Assembly (NCBI GenBank): GCA_964552395.1
Contig: CAZKGM010000012.1
Span: 29,648 to 93,647, forward strand
Reading direction: 5' to 3'
Origin: JAJDNH01 sp964552395
GTDB lineage: Bacteria > Acidobacteriota > Thermoanaerobaculia > Thermoanaerobaculales > Sulfomarinibacteraceae
Length of the DNA stretch: 64,000 nt
Shown here: piece by piece, positions 32,232 to 40,733 of the stretch
Layout of the letters: the number at the start of each line of letters is the position of its first letter
How positions within the stretch are numbered: position 1 is the stretch's first letter
Program-made: the position numbers and the translations under genes
The notes under the pieces: generated by a model
Seen by the model: only the letters and a program-made list of their open reading frames with translations
What the model was told of the DNA's origin: nothing
Database searches by the model: none

Positions 32232-34954
32232 GCGCTGACAAGAACGTCTACTCCTTCGGTGGTGGTTCCGCCGACGGCAACGCAGGGCTGAAGAACCTGC
32301 TCGGGGGCAAGGGAGCGAACCTCGCCGAGATGGCGGATCTGGGGATACCGGTACCGGCCGGCTTCACCATCACGACGGAGGTGTGCACCCACTACTACGA
32401 CCACGAGCACGAGTATCCCGGAACCCTTTCGAGCGAGGTTGACACGGCGTTGGCAAAGGTCGAGCAGATCATGGGCGCCGGCTTCGGGAGCGCTGACAAC
32501 CCGCTGCTGGTGTCAGTGCGATCCGGTGCGCGGCAGTCGATGCCGGGGATGATGGAGACGGTGCTGAACGTCGGCCTGTGCTCGGCGACGATTCCCGGAC
32601 TGGTGGCCAGGACCGGGAACGCTCGCTTCGTGTACGACGCGTACCGCAGGTTGATCATGATGTACGCCGATGTCGTGATGGAGAAGGCTGTCGGCATCGA
32701 GGCCAAGGAGGGGCAGGGGATCCGCCAGCAGCTCGACCGGATGCTTGACGAGGTCAAACGGACCAAGGGCTACGCCTCGGACGCCGAGCTGACCGAGGGC
32801 GAGCTCCGCGAGCTGGTCGAGCGCTTCAAGGCTCGCGTTCGCGAGGTTCTGGGCAAGGACTTCCCGGACGATCCTCGAGAGCAGCTGTGGGGCGGTATCG
32901 GCGCAGTGTTCGCCTCCTGGAACGGCCGGCGTGCGCTGGCGTACCGGCGCATCGAGGGGATCCCCAACGAGTGGGGGACGGCAGTGACGGTCCAGGCCAT
33001 GGTCTTCGGGAACATGGGCCAGACCTCGGCGACCGGGGTCGCCTTCACCCGCAACCCGGCGACCGGCGACAACAGGTTCTACGGTGAGTGGCTGCCAAAC
33101 GCTCAGGGTGAGGATGTGGTGGCGGGAACTCGTACTCCCAACCCCCTCAACGAAGAGACCAAGAACGATCAGAATCGGCACCTGCCGTCACTGCAGACGG
33201 CCATGTCGAAGGTCTATGGCCAGCTGGTTGAGATCCGAAACCGGCTCGAGCAACACTACCGCGACATGCAGGACATCGAGTTCACGATTCAGGACGGCAA
33301 GCTGTGGATGCTGCAGACCCGCGTCGGAAAGCGGACCGGGACGGCGGCCCTGAACATGGCCATGGACATGCTGGCCGAGGGCCTCATCGACGCTCCCGCC
33401 GCTGTCCTGCGCGTCAGGCCCGGGCAGCTGGACGAGCTTCTCCATCCGATCGTCGATCCGGCAGCTGAGGCCAGAGCCGAGCCGCTCGCCAAGGGTCTGC
33501 CGGCAGGTCCCGGAGGGGCCAGTGGCATGGTCGTGTTCACGGCGGAAGCCGCGGTGGCGTGGACCAAGGCCGGCAAAGACGTGCTGCTCGTGCGCGAGGA
33601 GACCAACCCCGAGGATGTTGAGGGGATGCGCGCCGCGGTCGGCATACTGACGGCCCGGGGCGGCATGACCTCGCACGCGGCGCTGGTGGCGCGCGGCTGG
33701 GGGAAGTGCTGCATCGTCGGCGCGGGCGCCTTGCAGATCAACGCCGAGCACAAGACCATCAGCGTTGACGGCAAGGTGTTCCAGGAGGGCGATGTGCTCA
33801 CCCTCAACGGTACCCGCGGCACCGTCTACCCTGGCCGGCTCGACATGATCGATGCCACCGAGAACCCCCGTTTCGTCGACTTCATGAAGCTGGCCGACGA
33901 CATCCGCGTGATGAAGGTTCGCACCAACGCGGAGACTCCCGAGGACGCAAAAACCGCCCGCGAGTTCGGTGCCGAGGGCATTGGTCTGTTTCGGACCGAG
34001 CACATGTTCTACGGCGTCGGTTCCGAGAAGCCTCTGTTCATCCTGCGCAAGATGATCATGGCCGGTTCAGAGGCGGCGCGCCGCGCCGCCCTCGAGGAGC
34101 TGTACCCATTCGTCAAGAAGGACATCAAGGCCACGCTCGAAGTGATGGACGGCCTGCCGGTGACGGTCCGCCTGCTTGATCCGCCGCTGCACGAGTTCGT
34201 GCCGAGCTCGGCCGACGAGCGGGCCAGGCTCGCTGCAGCTCTCGGAATCTCGGCGGAGGATCTCGACCGGCGAGCGGAGGAGCTGCACGAGTCGAACCCG
34301 ATGATGGGCCACCGGGGGGTCCGCCTCGGGGTGACGTTCCCCGAGATCTCGGAGATGCAGTTTCGCGCCATCTTCGAAGCCGCCGTGGAGCTCTTGGCCG
34401 AAGGCAAGGATGTCTTCCCGGAGATCATGGTTCCGGTGGTTGGCGTTAAGGCCGAGCTCAGCCAGCAGCTGGTTGTGGCGAAGAAGGTCTACCATGAGGT
34501 TTGTGAGAAGTACGGCCTGGATGCGATCGAGCACCTGTACGGGACCATGATCGAGATCCCGCGCGCCGCACTGACCGCCGACGACATTGCCGAGGTTGCC
34601 GAGTTCTTCAGCTTCGGCACCAACGACCTCACGCAGATGACGTTCGGCTTCTCGCGCGACGACATCGGCAGCTTCATGCCGGCCTACTTGGAACGGAAGA
34701 TCCTGGCAGTGGATCCTTTCCAGGTGCTGGACCGTGATAGCGTCGGCCGGCTGGTGGAGACGGCCATCGAGAAAGGACGTAGCACACGACCGAAGCTGAA
34801 GGTGGGGATCTGCGGCGAGCATGGGGGTGAGCCCAACTCCGTCGAGTTCTGTCATCTTGTCGGTATGGACTACGTCAGCTGCTCACCGTACCGCGTTCCG
34901 ATCGCCCGCCTGGCGGCGGCCCAGGCCCAGATCAGGTACCCACGGGAGGTCTAG
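32228..34954 (+). CDS. ppdK: Pyruvate, phosphate dikinase
   Basis: A 908-residue enzyme interconverting pyruvate + ATP + phosphate and PEP + AMP + PPi. The N-terminal ATP-grasp domain begins GGKGANLAEMADLGIPVPAG; the swivelling His domain has GGMTSHAALVARGWGKCCIVG with the phospho-histidine in TSHAA; the C-terminal TIM barrel has GLFRTEHMF, SFGTNDLTQMTFGFSRDD and, at the end, CGEHGGEP and the cysteine in YVSCSPYRVP. Length is normal. It overlaps glyS by four bases (ATGA), an unusual but tight coupling. Confidence 0.97.
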   Translation: MSADKNVYSFGGGSADGNAGLKNLLGGKGANLAEMADLGIPVPAGFTITTEVCTHYYDHEHEYPGTLSSEVDTALAKVEQIMGAGFGSADNPLLVSVRSGARQSMPGMMETVLNVGLCSATIPGLVARTGNARFVYDAYRRLIMMYADVVMEKAVGIEAKEGQGIRQQLDRMLDEVKRTKGYASDAELTEGELRELVERFKARVREVLGKDFPDDPREQLWGGIGAVFASWNGRRALAYRRIEGIPNEWGTAVTVQAMVFGNMGQTSATGVAFTRNPATGDNRFYGEWLPNAQGEDVVAGTRTPNPLNEETKNDQNRHLPSLQTAMSKVYGQLVEIRNRLEQHYRDMQDIEFTIQDGKLWMLQTRVGKRTGTAALNMAMDMLAEGLIDAPAAVLRVRPGQLDELLHPIVDPAAEARAEPLAKGLPAGPGGASGMVVFTAEAAVAWTKAGKDVLLVREETNPEDVEGMRAAVGILTARGGMTSHAALVARGWGKCCIVGAGALQINAEHKTISVDGKVFQEGDVLTLNGTRGTVYPGRLDMIDATENPRFVDFMKLADDIRVMKVRTNAETPEDAKTAREFGAEGIGLFRTEHMFYGVGSEKPLFILRKMIMAGSEAARRAALEELYPFVKKDIKATLEVMDGLPVTVRLLDPPLHEFVPSSADERARLAAALGISAEDLDRRAEELHESNPMMGHRGVRLGVTFPEISEMQFRAIFEAAVELLAEGKDVFPEIMVPVVGVKAELSQQLVVAKKVYHEVCEKYGLDAIEHLYGTMIEIPRAALTADDIAEVAEFFSFGTNDLTQMTFGFSRDDIGSFMPAYLERKILAVDPFQVLDRDSVGRLVETAIEKGRSTRPKLKVGICGEHGGEPNSVEFCHLVGMDYVSCSPYRVPIARLAAAQAQIRYPREV

Positions 34955-34956
34955 CA

Positions 34957-35610
34957 ATGGGGCGCTTCGCCGTCATCGGTCTCGGCCGCTTCGGATCGAC
35001 GCTGGCCCGGCGCCTGTACCGCGACGGCCACGAGGTTCTGGCCATCGACCACCAGGCAGAGCTGGTCCAGGCGATGCGCGACGACGCCTCGCAGGCGGTC
35101 GTGGTCGACGTTCGTGACAAGAGTCGGCTGCGGGCCCTCGGTCTGAAGGACGTCGACGTGGCGGTGATCTCGGTCGGGGAGCACCTCGAGGCCTCGACTC
35201 TGGCGGCGTTCTACCTCAAGGAGATGGGGGTCAAGGTGGTGGCGAGAGCGGTGTCGTCCGACCACGGGCGGATCCTGGAGGCAATCGGCGTCAACGAGGT
35301 GATCTATCCGGAGCGTGACATGGCGCTCCGGCTGGCCGATCGCCTGACCCATCCCAACTTGCTCGACTATGTGGCTCTCGGCCCGGAGTACTCCGTGATG
35401 GAGCTCGCTGTGCCCGCCTCGTTCATCGGACGCACCCTCAAGGACCTGCGGATCCGCAACCGCTTCCAGGTCCAGGTGGTGGCGATCCGCGACGCCCTCA
35501 CCGACACCCTCAACCTCATCCCCCAGGCGGACGATGTCCTCAAGGACTCGGACGTTCTGGTGATGTTGGGGGCGCGTGATGACCTCGAGAAGTTCCGCGA
35601 GGTGAGCTGA
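34957..35610 (+). CDS. ktrA: TrkA/KtrA-type potassium-channel regulatory protein
   Basis: A 217-residue cytoplasmic gating protein. The RCK_N Rossmann domain has GLGRFGSTLARRL at the nucleotide loop and the acidic end of strand 2 in AIDHQAEL; RCK_C covers about residues 135-217 (ELAVPASFIGRTLKDL). Such proteins bind ATP/ADP or NAD(H) and control a Trk/Ktr membrane subunit. No such subunit is in the window. It sits between ppdK (2 bases) and gmk (0 bases), an odd place for a transport regulator. Confidence 0.88.
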   Translation: MGRFAVIGLGRFGSTLARRLYRDGHEVLAIDHQAELVQAMRDDASQAVVVDVRDKSRLRALGLKDVDVAVISVGEHLEASTLAAFYLKEMGVKVVARAVSSDHGRILEAIGVNEVIYPERDMALRLADRLTHPNLLDYVALGPEYSVMELAVPASFIGRTLKDLRIRNRFQVQVVAIRDALTDTLNLIPQADDVLKDSDVLVMLGARDDLEKFREVS

Positions 35611-36258
35611 GTGGAAGGCGTTCTGTTCATCGTCTCGTCGCCGTCCGGCGGTGGAAAGACGACCCTGATCCACCGCACCATGGAGAGGCTCGCGGAGCAG
35701 GAGCTCGGAGCCTACTTCTCGGTGTCGCACACGACGCGGGCGGCGCGCCCCGGCGAGGCCGACGGCCGCGACTACAACTTCGTGGATCGGTCCAGCTTCG
35801 AGAAGATGGTGCACGCCGGCGAGTTCCTCGAGTGGGCCGAGTACGCGGGCAACCTCTACGGCACCTCACGGGCGGAGGTGTGGAGGAGGCTCGAACGCGG
35901 TATCGACGTCTTCCTGGACATCGACGTGCAGGGGGCGCAACAGGTCAAGACATCCGTTCCGGAAGCGGTGAAGATCTTCATTTATCCTCCCTCCTACCCG
36001 GTGCTGAAGCAGCGCCTCAAGCAGCGCCGCCAGGACCCGCCGGATGCGATCCGCCGCCGCCTGCAGCTGGCGCACCGCGAGCTCGGGGTCGCCGGTGAAT
36101 TCGACTATGCTATTATCAACGACCGTATCGAGCGGGCGGTTGAGGCCATGCTCGGCATTTGCCTCGCCGAGCATCAGCGCTTGACACGTATGAAGCCACA
36201 CCTTGACGCCATCCGAGAGGCTTTCCAGAAGGCTCTCGAGGAGGACTTCGCTGAATGA
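35611..36258 (+). CDS. gmk: Guanylate kinase
   Basis: A 215-residue kinase for GMP to GDP. P-loop SSPSGGGKTT (9-18), GMP-binding SHTTRAARPGEADGRDYNFV, and EFLEWAEYAGNLYGTS, then DIDVQGAQQVK. The GTG start begins at the base after the ktrA stop. It overlaps rpoZ by four bases; gmk-rpoZ is a widely conserved pair. Confidence 0.96.
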   Translation: MEGVLFIVSSPSGGGKTTLIHRTMERLAEQELGAYFSVSHTTRAARPGEADGRDYNFVDRSSFEKMVHAGEFLEWAEYAGNLYGTSRAEVWRRLERGIDVFLDIDVQGAQQVKTSVPEAVKIFIYPPSYPVLKQRLKQRRQDPPDAIRRRLQLAHRELGVAGEFDYAIINDRIERAVEAMLGICLAEHQRLTRMKPHLDAIREAFQKALEEDFAE

Positions 36259-36764
36259 ACACACTACCCGAGGGGTTCGACTCCATCTTCCGCTACATCA
36301 TCGTCGTCTCACAGCGGGCCGAGCAGCTCATCACCGGGGCCAAGACACGGCAGGAGAGCCAACGGAGCAAGCCGACCTTGACCGCCAAGGATGAGGTCGA
36401 TGAGGGCCTGGTCAAGTGGCGGATTCTAACCGCAGAGGAGCTGGAGGCGCAGCGCCAAGCCATGGTAGAGCAGTTCCGTGCGGAAGTCGGCGGCGAGGGC
36501 TCGGAAGACGGGCGGCCGCTTCCCGACGTGCTGCCGACCGCTCCGGCGCCGGCGGCCCCGCCGGATGTTGAGACTGACGATGAGGGCCACGACGACGAGG
36601 TGTCACGCCTGCAGCGTCTGCTGGGCCTCATTGGAGTCGACTCCCTGGAGAACACCGGTGACGAGGCGGCGGAGGAAGACGGAGAGGACGAGGTTGAGGA
36701 CTCCGACGGCCCGCCGGAGGGCATCGACGACGCCGATCTCGATGACACTGATCCGGAGGAGTGA
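36255..36764 (+). CDS. rpoZ: RNA polymerase omega subunit with long acidic C-terminal extension
   Basis: A 169-residue protein; normal omega is 70-100. The first 55 residues are omega (FDSIFRYIIVVSQRAEQLI, then KPTLTAKDEVDEGLVKW). After a helical linker, the remaining part is Pro/Ala-rich (about 88-108) and then very acidic, from DDEGHDDE to the end, with a short hydrophobic helix inside it (LQRLLGLIGVDSL). Position between gmk and coaBC fits rpoZ. The acidic tail might bind a basic partner or the polymerase surface; this is inference. Confidence 0.9.
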   Translation: MNTLPEGFDSIFRYIIVVSQRAEQLITGAKTRQESQRSKPTLTAKDEVDEGLVKWRILTAEELEAQRQAMVEQFRAEVGGEGSEDGRPLPDVLPTAPAPAAPPDVETDDEGHDDEVSRLQRLLGLIGVDSLENTGDEAAEEDGEDEVEDSDGPPEGIDDADLDDTDPEE

Positions 36765-36770
36765 CGCCCC

Positions 36771-37976
36771 GTGAACGGCCGCGTCGTCCTCGGCGTCAGC
36801 GGGGGCATCGCTGCCTACAAGTCCGTCGAGATCCTACGCCTGCTCCAGAAGCACGGTTGCGCGGTCCGGGTCATCATGACCCGTCACGCCACCGAGTTCG
36901 TGCACCCACGCACCTTCGCCGTGCTCTCCGGCTATGCCGTGGAGGTCGACCAGTGGGAGCGCGGTGCCGAGCCGGGTGTGGATCATGTCGAGCTCTCACA
37001 CTGGGCCGACCTGCTTCTGGTGGCGCCCGCCACCGCCAACGTCCTCTGCAAGATGGCCTCGGGCGTCGCCGACGATGCCCTGACAACCTACCATCTCGCG
37101 CACCGCAGGCTCCTCCTGCTGGCGCCGGCCATGAACACCATCATGTGGCGGCAGCCGGCCGTGACGAGTGCCGTTGCGACGCTCCAGGAGCGCGGTGCAG
37201 AGGTTGTCGAGCCGGGGAGCGGCGAGCTTGCCTGTGGCGATGAGGGCGAGGGACGCCTGGCAACGCCGGAGGTGATTGTCGACCGTGCCCTGCGCCTTCT
37301 CCCACGGCGCGGACCGTTGGCCGGCGTGCGGCTCCTGGTGACCGCCGGACCCACGCGTGAGGCGATCGACCTGGTACGCGTACTGACGAACCGCTCCTCC
37401 GGACTGATGGGAGCAGCGCTGGCGGAGGTCGCCGCCGGTCTCGGCGCCACAGCCACGCTGATCCACGGCCCGATGCAGGTGCCGCTGCCACTGGGAATCC
37501 GGTGCATCAGGGTGGACAGTGCGGCCGAGATGGGCGAGGAGCTCGAGCGGTGCGCCGACGAGGCCGATGCCGCCTTCCTTGCGGCTGCCGTCGCCGACTT
37601 CCGTCCGACGGAGGCCACCGCTGGGAAGCTCGACCGGAGAGCCGGCGATGTGAGCCTCCCGCTGACCCCGGTGCCGGATCTGGCAGCTGCCCTCGGCGCC
37701 CGCCTGCAACGACCCTACGTCGTCATCTTCGCTGCGGAGGCCGGTCGACTGGACGACCGTGCGCGAGCCAAGATGCGCGCCAAGAAGGCGGACGCGGTGA
37801 TCCTCAATGATGTCTCGTCACCGGAGGTCGGTATGGAAGCGCCGGAAAACGAGGCCTGGCTGATCACGGCCTCGGGGGTCGAGCGTCACCTTCGGCGTGC
37901 CAGCAAGGAGGAGATCGCGCGCGAGATCCTGCTCGGCCTGAGTGGGGAGATCCTCGCGGACCGGGCGTCGCGATGA
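36771..37976 (+). CDS. coaBC: Bifunctional phosphopantothenoylcysteine decarboxylase/phosphopantothenate-cysteine ligase
   Basis: A 401-residue coenzyme A biosynthesis enzyme. The CoaC half has VLGVSGGIAAYKSVE, the catalytic His region DHVELSHWADLLLVAPATAN, PAMNTIMW and the substrate-clamp cysteine in GELACGDEGEGRL. The CoaB half has VTAGPTREAIDLVRVLTNRS and the lysine-rich AKMRAKKADAVILNDV. The GTG start lies 6 bases after rpoZ. It overlaps the glycosylase gene by four bases. Confidence 0.95.
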   Translation: MNGRVVLGVSGGIAAYKSVEILRLLQKHGCAVRVIMTRHATEFVHPRTFAVLSGYAVEVDQWERGAEPGVDHVELSHWADLLLVAPATANVLCKMASGVADDALTTYHLAHRRLLLLAPAMNTIMWRQPAVTSAVATLQERGAEVVEPGSGELACGDEGEGRLATPEVIVDRALRLLPRRGPLAGVRLLVTAGPTREAIDLVRVLTNRSSGLMGAALAEVAAGLGATATLIHGPMQVPLPLGIRCIRVDSAAEMGEELERCADEADAAFLAAAVADFRPTEATAGKLDRRAGDVSLPLTPVPDLAAALGARLQRPYVVIFAAEAGRLDDRARAKMRAKKADAVILNDVSSPEVGMEAPENEAWLITASGVERHLRRASKEEIAREILLGLSGEILADRASR

Positions 37977-38656
37977 GGCCCAGTGATTTCGCCCGTTACC
38001 TTCAGGATCTGGGGTGGCGCGATTGGGTGGTCCCGCCGCGGCAGGCCAGGGCTGTTCAGGACAATGATGAGGGTGGCGAGAAGGGGTCAACGCTCGCCGG
38101 CCTCGCGGCCTCCATCGACGGCTGCACCCGTTGCGCTCTCGCCGAGAAGCGGACCAACATCGTCTTCGGTGAAGGTGCCGGCGACGCCGAGCTGATGTTC
38201 ATCGGCGAAGCCCCAGGCGGCGACGAGGATCGCACCGGACGTCCCTTCGTGGGTCAGGCGGGTAAGCTGCTCGACGGCATGATCGTCGCGCTCGGACTGG
38301 CCCGCTCCGAGGTCTACATCGCCAACGTCGTCAAGTGCCGGCCGCCGGGCAACCGGAACCCCGCCGAGCCCGAGATGGCAGCATGCGCCGGGTTCCTCGA
38401 CCTCCAGATCGAGCTTATCCGTCCCAAGGTTGTCGTCGCCCTCGGGCTGGTGGCGGCGCGCCGGCTGACGGGGAGTGCCAAGCCGATGAAGGCGCTGCGC
38501 CGCAACTGGGCGGTCTACCGCGGCGTGCCGGTGCTTGCCACCTACCATCCCGCCTACCTCCTGCGCAACCCGGGCGAGAAGCGCGCGGTATGGGACGACC
38601 TGAAGCTCATTCGGTCGAAGCTGAGAGAGGTTGCGGGCGCGATGGAGAGCGTATGA
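37973..38656 (+). CDS. Iron-sulfur uracil-DNA glycosylase (family 4-like)
   Basis: A 227-residue DNA-repair enzyme that removes uracil from DNA. Four cysteines for a 4Fe-4S cluster are at C51, C54, C122 and C138. Motif A is GEAPGGDEDRTGRPFVG and the late motif is ATYHPAYLLRNP. The first 40 residues are an extension not needed for the fold. It closes the tightly overlapping run and overlaps coaBC by four bases; 95 bases separate it from hflK. Confidence 0.92.
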   Translation: MRPSDFARYLQDLGWRDWVVPPRQARAVQDNDEGGEKGSTLAGLAASIDGCTRCALAEKRTNIVFGEGAGDAELMFIGEAPGGDEDRTGRPFVGQAGKLLDGMIVALGLARSEVYIANVVKCRPPGNRNPAEPEMAACAGFLDLQIELIRPKVVVALGLVAARRLTGSAKPMKALRRNWAVYRGVPVLATYHPAYLLRNPGEKRAVWDDLKLIRSKLREVAGAMESV

Positions 38657-38751
38657 GCGGGGCGCCGGGCGGGAGAGGGAAGTGACGCTACAATGCCAAC
38701 GTATGGGTGAGAGTGCGTGCAGACCCCGCGGTCGGGGGAGGAGGAGAGGTT

Positions 38752-39759
38752 ATGCCCGACAGCTTTGACGACATCATCATCGAGATGAAGAAGCGACAGA
38801 GCAAGCTGCCCAAGCTGCCGTTCAAGGGCAGTGGCGGGTTGATCGTGACCGCGATCCTGCTCCTCGCGCTGGTCATCACCGGTTACTACCAGGTGGAGCC
38901 GAACGAGACGGGGGTCATCCTGCGTTTCGGCAAGTTCATCGGCACGGCGGCGTCTGGACCGCACCTCAAGATGCCGTTCGGCATCGATCGCGTGTACAAG
39001 GTCAAGACCGACTACCAGTTCAAGGAGGAGTTCGGGTTTCGCACCGCGCATGCGGGGATCCGGACTCAGTACGCCAAGGGCACCTTCACGAACGAGTCCG
39101 ACATGTTGACGGGGGACCTCAACATCGCCACCGTGACGTGGGTCGTGCAGTACCGCATCGTCGACCCGAAGGCGTACCTGTTCAACGTCCGGGGCGTCGT
39201 CGGCACCATCCGCGACGTCTCCGAGGCCATGATGCGAGCGACCGTCGGCGACATGTCGTTCAACGAGGTGATTCAGCTCAAGCGGCAAGAGATCGAGGTC
39301 GAGGTCAAGGAGCGGATGCAGAAGCTCCTCGACCGCTTCGGCTGCGGGGTCTCGGTGCGTCTGGTGCAGCTACAGGACGTGCACCCGCCGGATCCCGTCA
39401 AGGACTCGTTCGACGAGGTCAACCGCGCCCGGCAGGAGATGGACCAGGCGATCAACCAGGCCTACCAGCAGTACAACAAGGTGATCTACCGGGTCAAGGG
39501 TGAGGCGGAGCAGACGGTCAAGGAGGCCGAGGGCCGGAAGATCGAGCGCGTGAACGAGGCCAAGGGTGACGCCACCCTGTTCCTCAAACAGCTGAAGCAG
39601 TACCGCAAGGCGCCAAAGGTGACCCGTCGCCGGCTGTTCCTGGAGACGATGCGCAAGGTGCTGCCGAAGCTCCGCCAGGTGTACGTCATCGACGAGAACA
39701 TGAAGGGTATGGTTCCGCTGCTCGACCTCCGAGGGGCTGGCGCGGGAGGTGGTAAATGA
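38752..39759 (+). CDS. hflK: HflK membrane protease modulator
   Basis: A 335-residue SPFH/Band-7 protein. The ATG at 38752 follows a GGAGGAGGAGAGG stretch. A short N-terminal segment precedes a single membrane helix (about 29-46), then the Band-7 domain (VEPNETGVILRFGKFI, WVVQYRI, LLDRFGCGVSVRLVQLQDVHPP) and a coiled-coil C-terminus. With HflC it forms a periplasmic-side cage that limits FtsH. The next gene overlaps by four bases. The N-terminal Gly-rich region of E. coli HflK is absent. Confidence 0.92.
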   Translation: MPDSFDDIIIEMKKRQSKLPKLPFKGSGGLIVTAILLLALVITGYYQVEPNETGVILRFGKFIGTAASGPHLKMPFGIDRVYKVKTDYQFKEEFGFRTAHAGIRTQYAKGTFTNESDMLTGDLNIATVTWVVQYRIVDPKAYLFNVRGVVGTIRDVSEAMMRATVGDMSFNEVIQLKRQEIEVEVKERMQKLLDRFGCGVSVRLVQLQDVHPPDPVKDSFDEVNRARQEMDQAINQAYQQYNKVIYRVKGEAEQTVKEAEGRKIERVNEAKGDATLFLKQLKQYRKAPKVTRRRLFLETMRKVLPKLRQVYVIDENMKGMVPLLDLRGAGAGGGK

Positions 39760-40715
39760 GCCGCGGCGCACTGGTTGTCATCGTTCTCGTTCTCGCCCTC
39801 TTGCTTTTCGCGGGTGCGACGTACACCGTCCCCGAGTGGCAGCAGGCGATCGTGGTCCAGCTCGGCTCGCCGGTCGGAGCACCTGTGACGAAAGCCGGCC
39901 TCCACTTCAAGCTGCCGCTGATCCAGAAGGTGCACCTGTTCGACAAGCGGGTGCTGGAGTGGGACGGCGACCCCGAGGTCATCCCCACCAACGACTCCAA
40001 GTTCATCGCCGTGGACACGTTTGCGCGCTGGCGGGTCTCGAACGCGCTGACCATGTACAAGAAGGTGGTCGACGAGGCCGGGGCGCAGGGACGTCTCGAC
40101 GACATTCTGGACGGCCTGGTGCGCGACAACCTATCGGCCCACAGCCTGCCGGAGATCGTGCGTTCGTCCAACCGCAAGATGGAGCTGGGTGAGGAGGCGA
40201 TCTCGGCCGCGGACTCACCGATGACCGAGACGGGCGGACAGAGGGAGAGCGCCATTCCCGGGCTGCGCGACAAGCTGACGCGGGAGATCACGGAGGCGGC
40301 ACAGAAGCGGCTGACGGAGCAGAACCTGGGGATTCAGCTCGTCGATCTCGAGATCAAGAGGCTTGCCTATACCGACAAGGTGCTGCGGAAGGTCTACGAC
40401 CGGATGATCTCGCAGCAGCTGAGGATCGCCGAGAAGTACCGTGCCCTGGGCCAGGGGAAGAAGGCTGAGATCGCTGGCCAGGTGACAGAGGAGTCAAAGC
40501 GCATTCAGTCGGAGGCGTACCGCAAGGCGCAGGATATCCTTGGAGCCGGCGAGGGTGAGGCGACGAGCATCTATGCCCAGGCGTACCAGCAGGACCCCGA
40601 GTTCTACCGCCTGCTCGAGACGTTACGCACCTACAAGGGGAGCCTTGACGATCGCGGGGTGCTGCTGTTGAGCACCGACTCGGAGCTGTTCCGGTACCTG
40701 AAGACCTTGCGCTGA
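39756..40715 (+). CDS. hflC: HflC membrane protease modulator
   Basis: A 319-residue partner of HflK. One membrane helix (about 4-22), then the Band-7 domain (VPEWQQAIVVQLGSPVG, AVDTFARWRVSNA) and a helical tail with QAYQQDPEFYRLLETLRTYK, a typical HflC ending. Its stop codon lies inside a hairpin shared with the opposing kinase gene. No ftsH is in the window. Confidence 0.94.
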   Translation: MSRGALVVIVLVLALLLFAGATYTVPEWQQAIVVQLGSPVGAPVTKAGLHFKLPLIQKVHLFDKRVLEWDGDPEVIPTNDSKFIAVDTFARWRVSNALTMYKKVVDEAGAQGRLDDILDGLVRDNLSAHSLPEIVRSSNRKMELGEEAISAADSPMTETGGQRESAIPGLRDKLTREITEAAQKRLTEQNLGIQLVDLEIKRLAYTDKVLRKVYDRMISQQLRIAEKYRALGQGKKAEIAGQVTEESKRIQSEAYRKAQDILGAGEGEATSIYAQAYQQDPEFYRLLETLRTYKGSLDDRGVLLLSTDSELFRYLKTLR

Positions 40716-40733
40716 CCCCGTCAGCGCGGGGTC
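40714..40733. terminator. Hairpin covering both convergent stop codons
   Basis: GACCCCG pairs with CGGGGTC around TCAGCG. It starts inside the hflC stop and covers the stop of the hybrid kinase, only five bases apart. TCTTCG follows on the plus strand and CAGCGC on the minus strand. It may act in both directions. Confidence 0.55.
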
